Numbered from the stretch's first letter, positions 38,589-47,277 are shown. The stretch is DNA of 64,000 nt from Stutzerimonas kunmingensis (GCF_002929225.1 NZ_PISM01000004.1:62001-126000); one strand, 5' to 3'. A program made the numbers and translations. Notes: generated by a model from the letters alone, not told the origin.

Positions 38589-39008
38589 TCATTGATTGAG
38601 TTGCGCGCGCAGGCGGTCTTCCTGCTCGCGCAGTTCGGGGGTGAACTCGGCGCCGAAATCTTCCGCTTCGAATATCTGGCGAATCTCGATTTCCGAATCG
38701 CCGATGGCCGACTGCGGGCAACGCTTGACCCAGTCGACGGCCTCCTGCAACGAGGCGGTCTGGAACAGCCAGTAGCCAGCGATCAGCTCGCGGGTTTCGG
38801 CGAACGGGCCGTCGGTGACGCTGCACTGGCCGCCGTTGAAACGGAGGCGCGCGCCCTTGTGGCTGGGGTGCAGGCCCTCGCCGCCGAGCAGCACGCCGGC
38901 ATTGGCCAGGTCTTCGTTGTAGCGGCCCATCGCCGTGAGAACGTCCTCGCTGGGCATCTCGCCGGCTTCGGTTTGTGGGGTGGCCTTGATCATCACCATG
39001 AAACGCAT
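38589..39008 (-). CDS. YciI-family (DGPF domain) protein
   Basis: A 139-residue protein with the diagnostic TDGPFAETRELIAGYW motif around residues 65-80 and the start MRFMVMIKATPQTEAGEMPS. DGPF proteins have a dimeric ferredoxin-like fold, and are often encoded beside ECF sigma factors of the SigJ type and VOC proteins. Here the VOC partner is present but no sigma factor gene is adjacent. Function unknown. Confidence 0.87.
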   Translation of the reverse strand: MRFMVMIKATPQTEAGEMPSEDVLTAMGRYNEDLANAGVLLGGEGLHPSHKGARLRFNGGQCSVTDGPFAETRELIAGYWLFQTASLQEAVDWVKRCPQSAIGDSEIEIRQIFEAEDFGAEFTPELREQEDRLRAQLNQ

Positions 39009-39128
39009 CGGTGGACTCCTTCAGTGGAATGGAAAGAGCCTAGACGGGCATACGGCAATTTCCGCCGGCTCCGATCATTGGTCGAACGGGCGCGGTAGGA
39101 ATCGACAGGTCTTTGAGAAATTCTTTGC

Positions 39129-39878
39129 TCAGGGCAGCGGATAGGTCAGCAGAAGCAGATGCAGGCTGTTGACCGCACCGTGCAGAAGCACCGCGACCCA
39201 CAGGCGATCACCGGAGTAATGGAAGGCCAGGCCGTAGCCGAGACCTGCCAGCGTGGCGAGCCCGGCGAAACCGAAGCCGGCCGGAAGGTGCGCGGCGCCG
39301 AACAGGGCAGTCGCCAGGCCGATGCCGGCGACCACACCGAAGCGTCCGACCAGTTCACGCTGCAGCAGGCCGCGAAAGATCAGCTCTTCGACCAGGCAGG
39401 TGATGCCCAGGTTGATCAGCAGCCAGGGCAGGAACAGCGCCGGCCCTTTCGGTTGCCAGCCCAGCACGCCAGAGGCCAGCGCCAGCAGTGGGACGAGAAT
39501 CAGGCAGGCGCCTGACGCAAGCAGGGTGAGTCTGATCGAGCGCCAATCCGTTCGTGGCTGGCCCAGCCACCAGGCCAGCAGCAGTGCCGCGACCATCGCC
39601 TTGTCCGGGCTGATGCGCAATTGCCAGGGCGAGGCACCGCCCAGATCCTGCGGTGGGCCGAGCGGCAGCGGGCTGAAGCCGGGCAGCAGATGTGCGGCGA
39701 GCAACAGGGCGCCGAGCAGCGTACCGAACAGCCACGGCGAGTTGGGGATGTGCGGCTGAGCGACAAGCCAGCCAGCGAATAGCAGAACGGCCAGCGCGCC
39801 AACCGGCTCAATCATGCCGAGGGCCAGGCCGAGTGATAGCGCGACGACCGGAATGCAGTAGTGCAGCCTGCGAATCAC
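39129..39878 (-). CDS. CPBP-family intramembrane metalloprotease
   Basis: A 249-residue protein with about eight membrane helices. The two ABI/CPBP motifs are present: EELIFRGLLQREL (EExxxR) and ALFGAAHL (FxxxH), followed by a third conserved helix ending LLHGAVNSLHLLLL. Relatives include the prenyl-protein protease Rce1 and bacteriocin self-immunity proteins. The GTG start at 39878 is one base from the stop of the upstream gene, so translation is probably coupled. Confidence 0.85.
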   Translation of the reverse strand: MIRRLHYCIPVVALSLGLALGMIEPVGALAVLLFAGWLVAQPHIPNSPWLFGTLLGALLLAAHLLPGFSPLPLGPPQDLGGASPWQLRISPDKAMVAALLLAWWLGQPRTDWRSIRLTLLASGACLILVPLLALASGVLGWQPKGPALFLPWLLINLGITCLVEELIFRGLLQRELVGRFGVVAGIGLATALFGAAHLPAGFGFAGLATLAGLGYGLAFHYSGDRLWVAVLLHGAVNSLHLLLLTYPLP

Positions 39879-39879
39879 A

Positions 39880-40434
39880 CTATTGCAGCCGATAACGCGC
39901 GAGCTCCTTTGGCGTGAGCACGCGCATGCGCCACGGTTCGATCAGCTGCATGTCGTCCGCCAGCCGCGTATTGACGCCCATGTCCCGCAAGTAGATGCGT
40001 GGTGCGCGGTGTGGTCGCTGGCTGATGGACTGCGCCGACTCACCATTGGCGACGTAGGGCCGATGCAGGCCGACATAGCCGCGCACGGTGCGCTGCCGTC
40101 CCGCCGCCAGCAGGTAGATGCAACTGCCCTGGCAGACCGCGGTCGCCGGCACCAGGGCGTCGAAGCCCGTCTCGCGCAGCAGATAGCCCATGCGCATGGC
40201 TTCCGCTGCGCTGCCGCCGATGTTGTCGAGGATCAGCAGCTTGCGCGCGTGTTTGCCAGGGTGGGCCATGATGCCCTTGAGCAGCGCCTCGTAGTCACCC
40301 GGCGCAATCTGTTCGGTAACGCGCGCGACCAGCACCAGGCCCTGATCTTCATGTTCCAGCGGCAGCACCTCGACCTTGGCGTGGGCAGTGCAGGCGAACA
40401 GCGCCAGTGCGCAGAGGGTGACGAAGCGAAGCAT
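39880..40434 (-). CDS. Periplasmic ClpP/crotonase-fold protein (COG3904-like)
   Basis: A 184-residue protein with a signal peptide (1-19, ending TAHA). The mature part has the layout of ClpP-like serine hydrolases: LLILDNIGGSAAEAMRMGYLL, then AVCQGSCIYLLAAGRQR, where Ser is in the usual nucleophile position, and GYVGLHRPYV with a candidate catalytic His. COG3904 predicted periplasmic proteins share these segments. Activity is unproven. It is directly upstream of, and probably coupled to, the CPBP membrane protease. Confidence 0.7.
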   Translation of the reverse strand: MLRFVTLCALALFACTAHAKVEVLPLEHEDQGLVLVARVTEQIAPGDYEALLKGIMAHPGKHARKLLILDNIGGSAAEAMRMGYLLRETGFDALVPATAVCQGSCIYLLAAGRQRTVRGYVGLHRPYVANGESAQSISQRPHRAPRIYLRDMGVNTRLADDMQLIEPWRMRVLTPKELARYRLQ

Positions 40435-40532
40435 CGAGCGGGCAGTCCTGAAATGGGAGGTGGCGAAGATACCCGCAGCGCCGGCTTTCGCCTACTGCGA
40501 CCTTCGCCCCTCGCTCGGGCCTGGATAGCGTG

Positions 40533-41783
40533 TCAGCGTGCGGCGTCTTCGGCGGACAATGCGCGAATCATCGCCGTCGTCAGATACAGCCGCGGCGCGA
40601 TGCTCGACAGCTCGATGTACTCATCTTCCGAATGCAGCCCGGCGCCGACCACACCCATGGTTTCCAGCACGGCCGGCTTGTCGCTGTCCGGCACGTAGGC
40701 GTAGCCGGCGTCGGTGCCGAAGCGCATGGCGATCCGCTCGATACGCTGGTCGATCTCGCCGTACAGGCGCTGCGCGGTCTCGGCCAGGCGCTCCGATGCG
40801 GGATTCTTCGCCAGTGGTGGACGGCCCTTGTCGACGCGCAGCTCGACGCGGGTGTCGTCGATCAGCTTGTTCTCGATGATCTTCTGCGCATCGGCGAGCA
40901 CGCGTTGGGTCTCGCTGATATCGGAGTAGCGCATGTCTGCTTCGGCGGTCGCCTTGTTCGGGATGATGTTGCGCTTCTCACCGCCGGCGATCATGGTCCA
41001 GCTGACCGTGGTGCCCTTGTCCGGATCGCCCAGGTCCTTGAGCTGCACCAGCTGGTGCGCCAGTTCCAGCACGGCGTTGCGACCTTCCTCAGGTGCGGAA
41101 CCGGCGTGGGAGGATTTGCCCTTCACCTCCAGCATCACCGCATTGATGCCATTGGTGGCGGTGGTCACCGCATCGCGATCCGGCGGCTCGTAGGAGAAGA
41201 CGTAATCATGCTTGCGGGCCAGTTCGGCGATGATCTTCTTCGAGCCCGCCGAACCCATTTCCTCATCCGGATTGAACAGCACGGTGATCGTGCCGTAGGC
41301 GTCGAACTGCTGCGCCTTGAGCAGCTCCAGCGCATGCAGAATCATCGCCACGCCACCCTTGGCATCGGCCACGCCGGGGCCGTAGGCGCGCTTCTCGTCC
41401 ATGCGGAACGGGCGCTCCGCGGCGGTGCCTTCGGCGAACACTGTGTCGTAATGCACCATCAGCAGGAAGTCCTTGCTGCCGCTGCCTTTGAGGGTGCCGA
41501 CGATGTTGTCGCCGGCCGATGGCGCGGCCGGGCTGGTGCTGACCTCGGCACCCAGTGCCTGCAAGCGTTCGACCAGCATCTGGCTGACCGTGGTCAGGCC
41601 CTCGGCCTGGCCAGTGCCGGTATCCACCGCCACCAGCTGTTTGACGGTGTCGATATAGGCGCTCTGTTCGGCCTTGGCCTGCTCGAGCAACTCGGCAGGT
41701 TTGATTTCGGCTGCCATGGCAGACAGTGAAGACAGGCATAGCGCGACTGCAACTGCAATCGGGGCGACGGCGCGTACGTGCAT
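40533..41783 (-). CDS. M20-family glutamate carboxypeptidase (CPG2-like), exported
   Basis: A 416-residue zinc peptidase with a signal peptide (1-24, ending AMAA). Metal-site motifs are MVHYDTVF (His and Asp), GVADAKGGVAM (bridging Asp) and FNPDEEMGS (general-base Glu and ligand Glu); the dimerisation domain follows (GKSSHAGSAPEEGRNAVLEL). The family includes carboxypeptidase G2, which removes C-terminal glutamate from folates and acyl-amino acids. The ATG at 41783 opens the signal peptide; the frame is open further upstream. Confidence 0.88.
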   Translation of the reverse strand: MHVRAVAPIAVAVALCLSSLSAMAAEIKPAELLEQAKAEQSAYIDTVKQLVAVDTGTGQAEGLTTVSQMLVERLQALGAEVSTSPAAPSAGDNIVGTLKGSGSKDFLLMVHYDTVFAEGTAAERPFRMDEKRAYGPGVADAKGGVAMILHALELLKAQQFDAYGTITVLFNPDEEMGSAGSKKIIAELARKHDYVFSYEPPDRDAVTTATNGINAVMLEVKGKSSHAGSAPEEGRNAVLELAHQLVQLKDLGDPDKGTTVSWTMIAGGEKRNIIPNKATAEADMRYSDISETQRVLADAQKIIENKLIDDTRVELRVDKGRPPLAKNPASERLAETAQRLYGEIDQRIERIAMRFGTDAGYAYVPDSDKPAVLETMGVVGAGLHSEDEYIELSSIAPRLYLTTAMIRALSAEDAAR

Positions 41784-41920
41784 CGGAATAACCTCGGATC
41801 GCGGGGGTGATGAGCTTGAGAGCGCGGCCAGGCCCGCAACGTTCCGAAGCATCGCCGCACGGGTCGCAGCCGCGCGGAGAATGCTAATGTCTGCCTTTTC
41901 CACTTGCCGGAGAACTCCAG

Positions 41921-42364
41921 GTGTCCCTGACCACGCCCTACGATCCGCAGAACATCTTCGCCCAGATCATTCGCGGCGATGCGCCTTGTTACAAGCTCTA
42001 CGAGGATGACGACGTACTGGCCTTCCTCGACCTGTTCCCGCAGTCCTTCGGCCACACGCTGGTGATTCCCAAGCGCTCGGCGGCCTGCAACATCCTCGAT
42101 GTGGATACCGACGCGCTGGCCAAGGTCATGGCCGTGGTGCAGAAGCTCACCCGTGTGATCGTCGACGAGCTGCAGCCGGATGGCGTGCAGGTCGCGCAGT
42201 TCAATGGCGCGCCGGCGGGGCAGACGGTGTTCCACATCCACGTGCATATCGTGCCGCGCTACTCGGGCGAGGGACTCGGCATTCATGCCGCCGGCAAGGC
42301 CGATCCGGCCGATCTGGAAAAGCTCCAGGCGCGCTTGCAGCAGCGCATCGCCGAGCAGGGCTGA
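41921..42364 (+). CDS. HIT-family (HINT-like) nucleotide hydrolase
   Basis: A 147-residue protein with the histidine triad HIHVHIVP (His105, His107, His109) and the upstream IIRGDAPCYKLYEDD and FGHTLVIPKR segments of HINT proteins, which hydrolyse purine nucleoside phosphoramidates. The start is GTG at 41921, supported by GGAGAA 8-9 bases upstream. It is divergent from the peptidase gene across 137 bases. Confidence 0.9.
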   Translation: MSLTTPYDPQNIFAQIIRGDAPCYKLYEDDDVLAFLDLFPQSFGHTLVIPKRSAACNILDVDTDALAKVMAVVQKLTRVIVDELQPDGVQVAQFNGAPAGQTVFHIHVHIVPRYSGEGLGIHAAGKADPADLEKLQARLQQRIAEQG

Positions 42365-42378
42365 GCCAGGCTAGGATG

Positions 42379-42414
42379 TCGTGGCGGGGTCAAGCCCGCT
42401 GCGACCATCGCAGC
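42379..42414. repeat. REP-like tandem hairpins after the HIT gene
   Basis: CGGG-GTCAAG-CCCG lies inside a longer imperfect inverted repeat (GTCG...CGAC), immediately followed by GCTGCGA-CCA-TCGCAGC (42398-42414), a perfect 7-bp stem. The arrangement resembles extragenic palindromes of pseudomonads. It may end the HIT transcript. Confidence 0.45.
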
Positions 42415-42442
42415 AGCCAACAGGCACCAAAGTACAATTCGT

Positions 42443-42476
42443 GCCCGGCAGGGGGCTTCGTACCCTGCGGGCATGA
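42443..42476 (+). promoter_or_regulatory. Hairpin abutting the start codon of the ABC operon
   Basis: GCCCGGCAGGG (42443-42453) pairs with CCCTGCGGGC (42463-42472), with one bulged base, directly before the ATG at 42473. No separate Shine-Dalgarno sequence is visible between the stem and the start. Such a stem would hinder ribosome loading, so the operon may be translationally controlled. No TPP riboswitch core was found. Confidence 0.45.
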
Positions 42477-43453
42477 TGCTTTCATTGCCCTTCCTCACCC
42501 CGTTCGTTCTGCGCGCTCGCCGCGCGCTGTTGGCGCTTGTATTGCTGCCCCTGTGGGCACAGGCGCAGGAGCTGCCGGTGCTGACCCTCAGCGTGCTGCA
42601 GTTCGGCACGCCGCACTGGGAGCTTGAGCATCTCAAGCGCCAGGGACTGGACCGTGCCAACGGTTTCGAGCTGAAGGTGCGACTGGTGGCCGATGTGCCG
42701 GCCTCGCGACTGGCATTGACCAGCGGCAGCGTCGACGGTGCGGTGAGCGATCTGCTCTGGGCGCAGGCGCGCTACCAGGCCGGCACGGCCTACCGCTACG
42801 TACCCTTTTCCTCCCAGATCGGTGAGGTGCTGGTGCCCGAAGGCAGCGCCATCCGCACGCTGGCCGACCTGCGCGGCAAGCGCATCGGTGTCGCTGGCGG
42901 GCCGGACGGGCTGGGCTGGCAGTTGCTGCAGCATGCCGCGGCCCAGGACGGAATCGATCTGTCCAAACAGGCGACTGTTCAATACGCCGCACCGCCCCTG
43001 CTCAGCCAGGCGCTGCGCCGCGGTCAGGTGGATGCGCTGCTGACCTTCTGGCATTTCTCCGCGCGCATGCGTGGCGAAGGTGGTGTGCAGGTGGCGTTCA
43101 GTCTCGATGATCTGCTCCGATCATTGGAGCTTGATCCGCACCTGCCGGTGCTCGGCTATCTGTTTCCCGAATCCTGGGCCGTCGAGCATGAGGCGCTGCT
43201 GCAGCGCTTCGCCATGGCGTTGGGCCAGACCAAGCACGAGCTCGCCAGCGAGCCGGCGCACTGGCAGGCGCTGCGGTCGCTGATGCGTGCCGACGAGGAT
43301 GGCGTGTTCGCCGCGCTGCGTGACAGTTTCCTCGCCGGCATTCCGCAGCCGCTGGATGAGCGGCGTATCGCCGACCTGCAACGACTGTTGACCCTCACCG
43401 GCGCCGATCCGGCGAAACTGATGCCGGCCGCGTCATTCCAGAGCACGCCATGA
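42473..43453 (+). CDS. ABC transporter periplasmic substrate-binding protein (NMT1/SsuA-like)
   Basis: A 326-residue exported protein: signal peptide about 1-31 ending WAQAQ, then LSVLQFGTPHWELEHLKRQG and the two-lobed NMT1/THI5-like fold typical of taurine, alkanesulfonate, nitrate and thiamine-precursor binders. DLRGKRIGVAGGPDGLGWQL forms the ligand-side helix. Substrate not identifiable. An ATG at 42476 is an equally good start. The stop overlaps the permease ATG (ATGA). Confidence 0.82.
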   Translation: MMLSLPFLTPFVLRARRALLALVLLPLWAQAQELPVLTLSVLQFGTPHWELEHLKRQGLDRANGFELKVRLVADVPASRLALTSGSVDGAVSDLLWAQARYQAGTAYRYVPFSSQIGEVLVPEGSAIRTLADLRGKRIGVAGGPDGLGWQLLQHAAAQDGIDLSKQATVQYAAPPLLSQALRRGQVDALLTFWHFSARMRGEGGVQVAFSLDDLLRSLELDPHLPVLGYLFPESWAVEHEALLQRFAMALGQTKHELASEPAHWQALRSLMRADEDGVFAALRDSFLAGIPQPLDERRIADLQRLLTLTGADPAKLMPAASFQSTP

Positions 43454-44211
43454 ACGGCTCGCGCTGGGCCTGCTGGATCGCCCTGCCATGCGCGGTGGCA
43501 CTCTGGACGCTGATTGCGCTGGTCGTGCAGACGCCGCTGCTGCCGAGTCCGGCCGCCGTGCTCGACACCTTCTGGCGGGCCACGCAGAGCGGTGAACTGC
43601 CCGAACATCTGCTGGTTACCCTGCGTCGCGTGCTGTTCGCCTTCGTGCTGGCGATGGCACTGGGCACGCTGCTAGGCGTGTGGATGGGCCGCTCGCGGCT
43701 GGCCAATGCCGTGCTCGATCCGCTGCTGGTGCTGTTTCTCAACCTGCCGGCGCTGGTCACCATCATCCTGCTCTACGTCTGGTTCGGTCTGGTCGAAGCT
43801 GCGGCGGTACTGGCGGTGGTGATCAACAAGGTGCCGAACGTGGCCGTCACCGTGCGCGAGGGCGCACGCAGTATCGATCCCAAGCTGGAACAGATGGCGC
43901 TGGTCTACCGTTTCACGCGCTGGCAGCGGATCAGGCATGTCTGGCTGCCGCAGCTGTTTCCCTACCTGATGGCCGCCACTCGCGGCGGGCTAGCGCTGAT
44001 CTGGAAGATCGTGCTGGTGGTCGAGCTGCTCGGTCGCTCGGATGGCATCGGCTTTCAGCTGCATATGGCCTTTCAGGTGTTCGACGTGGCGAGCATCCTC
44101 GCCTACAGCCTGGCCTTCATCGCCGTGGTCCAGCTGATCGAACTGGCGCTGTTGCAGCCGTTGGAGCGTCGCGCATCGTCCTGGCGCGAAGCGGGTGTGC
44201 GCCATGCTTGA
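43450..44211 (+). CDS. ABC transporter permease (TauC/SsuC-like)
   Basis: A 253-residue inner-membrane permease with about six helices. The EAA loop reads EGARSIDPKLEQMALVYRFT, followed by VWLPQLFPYLMAATRGGLALIW, as in TauC/SsuC/NrtB. It starts within the stop of the binding-protein gene and ends within the first codons of the ATPase gene, so the three form one tightly coupled operon. Confidence 0.88.
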   Translation: MNGSRWACWIALPCAVALWTLIALVVQTPLLPSPAAVLDTFWRATQSGELPEHLLVTLRRVLFAFVLAMALGTLLGVWMGRSRLANAVLDPLLVLFLNLPALVTIILLYVWFGLVEAAAVLAVVINKVPNVAVTVREGARSIDPKLEQMALVYRFTRWQRIRHVWLPQLFPYLMAATRGGLALIWKIVLVVELLGRSDGIGFQLHMAFQVFDVASILAYSLAFIAVVQLIELALLQPLERRASSWREAGVRHA

Positions 44212-44848
44212 GCTGCGCCTGGATGGCCGTCACCCCGTGCTGGGCGTGATCGATGCGCAGGTGCGCGAAGGCGATCGCATCTGTCTGCTCGGGCCATCCG
44301 GTGTCGGCAAGACGACGCTGCTCAACGGCATCGCCGGGCTCGATCCGCAGCTGCGGCCGATGATCGAGCAGCGCGCCGGGTTGCGCGTCGGCTACCTGTT
44401 TCAGGAGCATCGCCTGCTGCCCTGGCGCACGGTGCGACAGAACCTGGCGCTGGTCGGCGCGAGCGCGGCGGACATCGATCGGCTGCTGGCCGAGGTCGGG
44501 CTGAGTGGCGCGGCCGATAGCCTGCCGGATCAGCTCTCGCTGGGCATGGCGCGCAGGGCGGCCCTGGCGCGCTGCCTGGCGATCAAGCCGGATCTGTTGC
44601 TACTCGACGAACCCTTCGCCTCGCTGGATGCCGAGCGCGCCGCCGAACTGCGCGCCCTGATCGCCCGCCTGCTGGATCAGAACCCGGGCATGGCGATGAT
44701 CTGCGTGACCCACGATCCGCGCGATGCCGACGATCTGGCCAATCGCCTGTGGTACCTGAGCGGCGTCCCGGCGACATTGCGCTGCGATGAGCCGCCCGGC
44801 AGCCCCGTCGATCTCAGCGAACTGAGCGAGCGCCAGCGCCGCGCCTGA
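44204..44848 (+). CDS. ABC transporter ATP-binding protein
   Basis: A 214-residue nucleotide-binding domain, shorter than the usual 250 or so. Walker A GPSGVGKT (30-37), Q-loop LFQEHRLLPW, Walker B LLLLDEPFASLD (131-142) and the switch His in CVTHDPRDADD are intact. The signature is LSLGMARRAALARCLA (from 111), with LSLGM in place of LSGGQ. The ATG at 44204 overlaps the permease stop by 8 bases. Confidence 0.87.
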   Translation: MLELRLDGRHPVLGVIDAQVREGDRICLLGPSGVGKTTLLNGIAGLDPQLRPMIEQRAGLRVGYLFQEHRLLPWRTVRQNLALVGASAADIDRLLAEVGLSGAADSLPDQLSLGMARRAALARCLAIKPDLLLLDEPFASLDAERAAELRALIARLLDQNPGMAMICVTHDPRDADDLANRLWYLSGVPATLRCDEPPGSPVDLSELSERQRRA

Positions 44849-44855
44849 GCGGCAT

Positions 44856-46121
44856 TCAGCCGGCCAGCAGCTGCGTCAGCGCATGCAGCGCCAGACCGAC
44901 CAGCCCGCCGACCAGGGTGCCGTTGATGCGAATGTACTGCAGGTCCTTGCCGACGCTCTGTTCCAACTGCTCGACCAGCTCACGGCTTTCCCAGTTTTCC
45001 ACTCGCTGCGCGATATAGGCGCCGATCTGCCCGCGGTAGCGCTCCAGCAGGCCGGGTGCGGCGGCCAGCAGTTGCTCGTTGATCCAGTTGCGCATGGAAT
45101 CGTCGGCGGCGAGGCCGTCGCCGAGGCCGCGACAGAGGCTGACGATGCGTCGGCCGATGCGTGAGTCGTCGCTGGCCAGGTCGCTCTCCAGCCAGGCCGT
45201 GAGTTCCTGCCAGAGATTGCCGAAATAGGCGCTGGTGGCGGGGTGCTCCAAGAGCTGCGCGAGAATGCGCTCGACCTCCAGGGCGTATTGCGGGTCCTGC
45301 TCCAGGCGCTCGATGTATTCACTGACGTGTTCGTCGAAGCGCTGGCGGATCAGGTGCTCCGGGTCGGCGGCGATCTCGGCGATCAGCGCTGACAGGCCGT
45401 CGACGAACTTGTTCGCCGACCAGCCGCTCACCGGCCGGCTCAGGCCGAGATAGCGCAGGGTGCGGATTTCCCGGCTGATGGCGTCGGCGACCAGCGCGCG
45501 GGTTTCTTCGTCCTGCATGATCGAATCGAGGCGGATCAGCAGCTCGTCGAGCATCGCCTGATGCCGGCCCTGGCCGGTCAGCACGCGCAAGGCCTGGGCC
45601 AGAGGGGCGGAGAGGTCGAACTTGCGCAGCCGAGTGGTCACCTTGGCTTCGACGAAGGCACGCACGCGTTCGTCATGCAGCGCGGCGATGCCGAAATGCG
45701 CGATGCCGGTGAGCCGGCGGCCGACCGCTTCGGCGTTGCTCGAATGACGCAACCAGCCGGCCAGGCGCGAGGCGATGTCGAGTTCCTGCAGCTTGGCCAG
45801 CACCAGCGGCGTGGCGAGGAAATGCGTGGTGATGAAGCTGGACAGGTTCTGCCCGATGCGCGCCTTGCTGCGCGGGATGATCGCCGTGTGCGGGATCGGC
45901 AGGCCCAGCGGGTGGCGGAACAATGCGGTGACGGCGAACCAGTCGGCGATCGCGCCGATCATGGCGGCTTCGGCGAACGAGGCGACGTAGCCCCAGGCCG
46001 GGTGGCTGGCTTCGAAGCGTGTCGCGACGATGTAGAGTAGGGCGGCCAGTAGCAACAGAAGGCTGGCGACCAGCTTCATGCGCGAAACCGGTGACTGCCA
46101 GGCGCTGATCATGGAACGCAT
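44856..46121 (-). CDS. DUF445 inner-membrane protein
   Basis: A 421-residue YjiN-like protein. Two N-terminal helices flank the family signature GAIADWFAVTALFRHPLGLPIPHTAIIPRSKARIG; a long helical cytoplasmic or periplasmic region follows, and a last helix (NGTLVGGLVGLALHALTQLL) ends the protein. The ATG at 46121 is chosen for its GAGGA site; upstream in-frame codons give no similarity. It is convergent with the ABC operon, 7 bases apart. Function unknown. Confidence 0.87.
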   Translation of the reverse strand: MRSMISAWQSPVSRMKLVASLLLLLAALLYIVATRFEASHPAWGYVASFAEAAMIGAIADWFAVTALFRHPLGLPIPHTAIIPRSKARIGQNLSSFITTHFLATPLVLAKLQELDIASRLAGWLRHSSNAEAVGRRLTGIAHFGIAALHDERVRAFVEAKVTTRLRKFDLSAPLAQALRVLTGQGRHQAMLDELLIRLDSIMQDEETRALVADAISREIRTLRYLGLSRPVSGWSANKFVDGLSALIAEIAADPEHLIRQRFDEHVSEYIERLEQDPQYALEVERILAQLLEHPATSAYFGNLWQELTAWLESDLASDDSRIGRRIVSLCRGLGDGLAADDSMRNWINEQLLAAAPGLLERYRGQIGAYIAQRVENWESRELVEQLEQSVGKDLQYIRINGTLVGGLVGLALHALTQLLAG

Positions 46122-46326
46122 GCAGGTCCTCGTCGTGTGGGCGAATGGAGTCTCTAGGGGGTAGACAGCGAAGCAGGGCGATGAGGTCGGCGCTTGAATG
46201 AAACGCATGATGATGCGGATCGTCAGGCGGTTGGGCTAGCTGGGCTGAAACTTGCCTGCAGGATGGATTCGTACGGCAGCCTGGACCAGGCCGGTGCTGC
46301 TGCTTGAGACGGCACGGCTGCGCCGA

Positions 46327-46417
46327 GGTCCACCCGACGGACTCTGCTGAATCGCCGGGTGGATGTCGCTTCGCGCATCCACCGGAACACGCCCGGTGGA
46401 TGTAATCGCCGGAGGTG
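46327..46417. repeat. REP-like palindrome cluster
   Basis: GGTGGATG (46358-46365) and CATCCACC (46376-46383) enclose a TCGCTTCGCG loop, and two flanking copies of the same core occur: TCCACCCG at 46329-46336 and GGTGGATG at 46396-46403. The rest of the spacer from 46122 holds no gene I can support. The TGGA...TCCA stem with a CTTCG-like loop is the extragenic palindrome form seen also inside hrpA. Confidence 0.6.
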
Positions 46418-46419
46418 GA

Positions 46420-46821
46420 TCAGACCTCGTCGTCCTCTTCCTCGCGGATCAGCACGTACTGGCCTTCGGCATCGTTCAGGCAGTCCCAGACGTAGAACAT
46501 CGATACCTGGCCCGGGCTTTCCGTGACGGCGGCGTAGTCGCCGGGCACGGCAGTGAAGTAGACGCCGGAGTCGGGCGCTGCCTGGCAGGCGATGCGGGCG
46601 ACGACGAAGGCTTCCGGCGCGGTGCCGTCGAAGTAGTCGTCACGGTCCTTGGCATCCCATTCGGCTGGCGCTTCAAAGGGGCCGCTGATGACGATGCGCG
46701 CGTCACCAAGATCCTGCTCTTCCGCTTCCTCGTCGTATTCGTCGGGGCGGTACAGGGTGCATTCCAGGGCTTCCGGGTTTTCGAGAATGGCCGCGCGGGA
46801 TTGTGGGGTGAGTGTCTGCAT
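46420..46821 (-). CDS. Acidic hypothetical protein
   Basis: A 133-residue, strongly acidic, soluble protein starting MQTLTPQSRAAILENPEALE and ending REEEDDEV. It contains GPFEAPAEWDAKDRDDYFDG and FYVWDCLNDAEGQYV. No signal peptide or known motif. The ATG at 46821 is supported by GGAG 7-8 bases upstream and by the absence of conserved character in the frame before it. Family not recognised. Confidence 0.65.
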   Translation of the reverse strand: MQTLTPQSRAAILENPEALECTLYRPDEYDEEAEEQDLGDARIVISGPFEAPAEWDAKDRDDYFDGTAPEAFVVARIACQAAPDSGVYFTAVPGDYAAVTESPGQVSMFYVWDCLNDAEGQYVLIREEEDDEV

Positions 46822-47048
46822 GGAATCTCCGACTGCGGTTGGGTGTGAGTGGGCAGTGTGGTGGAGCCGCCCGGGCAGTGCAATCGGTTGCATGGTCGCG
46901 CCCGCCGATAGTGGCACGGGATCGGTCGGGCAATCCTGCGGCGGCGCCACGGCAACCTTCGGACCGCCGGTGTCGTGCGGTTCGAACGTCGCGTGGTTTG
47001 TCGCCTCCAATCGATATCAGCCATCCACCCGCGACAGCCGAGGCAACC

Positions 47049-47237
47049 ATGAAGGCAGATGACCAGCAGGCAGGCGATGAGCCTGATGTGACCATGACCG
47101 ATGGAGGCGAAAAGAACGCCGGCGAAGACCCGGACTACGACGACCAGCCTTCGCCGCTGGACGATCCTGACGAGCCTGAGACGCTGCCGGACGATCCGGA
47201 CATCCAGGGAGAAGACGGTTCCGGCGAGCCGAGCTGA
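47049..47237 (+). CDS. Small acidic Pro/Asp-rich protein
   Basis: A 62-residue protein with nearly all residues charged or Pro/Gly (repeated PD/DDP/EP units such as DDPDEPETLPDDPD), so it should be disordered. The ATG at 47049 has CGAGG 4-8 bases upstream. It lies 40 bases before the next small gene and on the same strand, which supports a two-gene unit. Compositional bias means the coding call is only moderate. Confidence 0.5.
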   Translation: MKADDQQAGDEPDVTMTDGGEKNAGEDPDYDDQPSPLDDPDEPETLPDDPDIQGEDGSGEPS

Positions 47238-47277
47238 CCCATCCGCCCACGACAATCGCCGCCCCAGAGGAGTCACC

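Noticed and set aside
42365-42472. TPP riboswitch upstream of the NMT1-type binding protein
   Set aside because: The conserved CTGAGA and TGATCTGGATAATGCCAGCG-like cores are absent; only simple hairpins are present.
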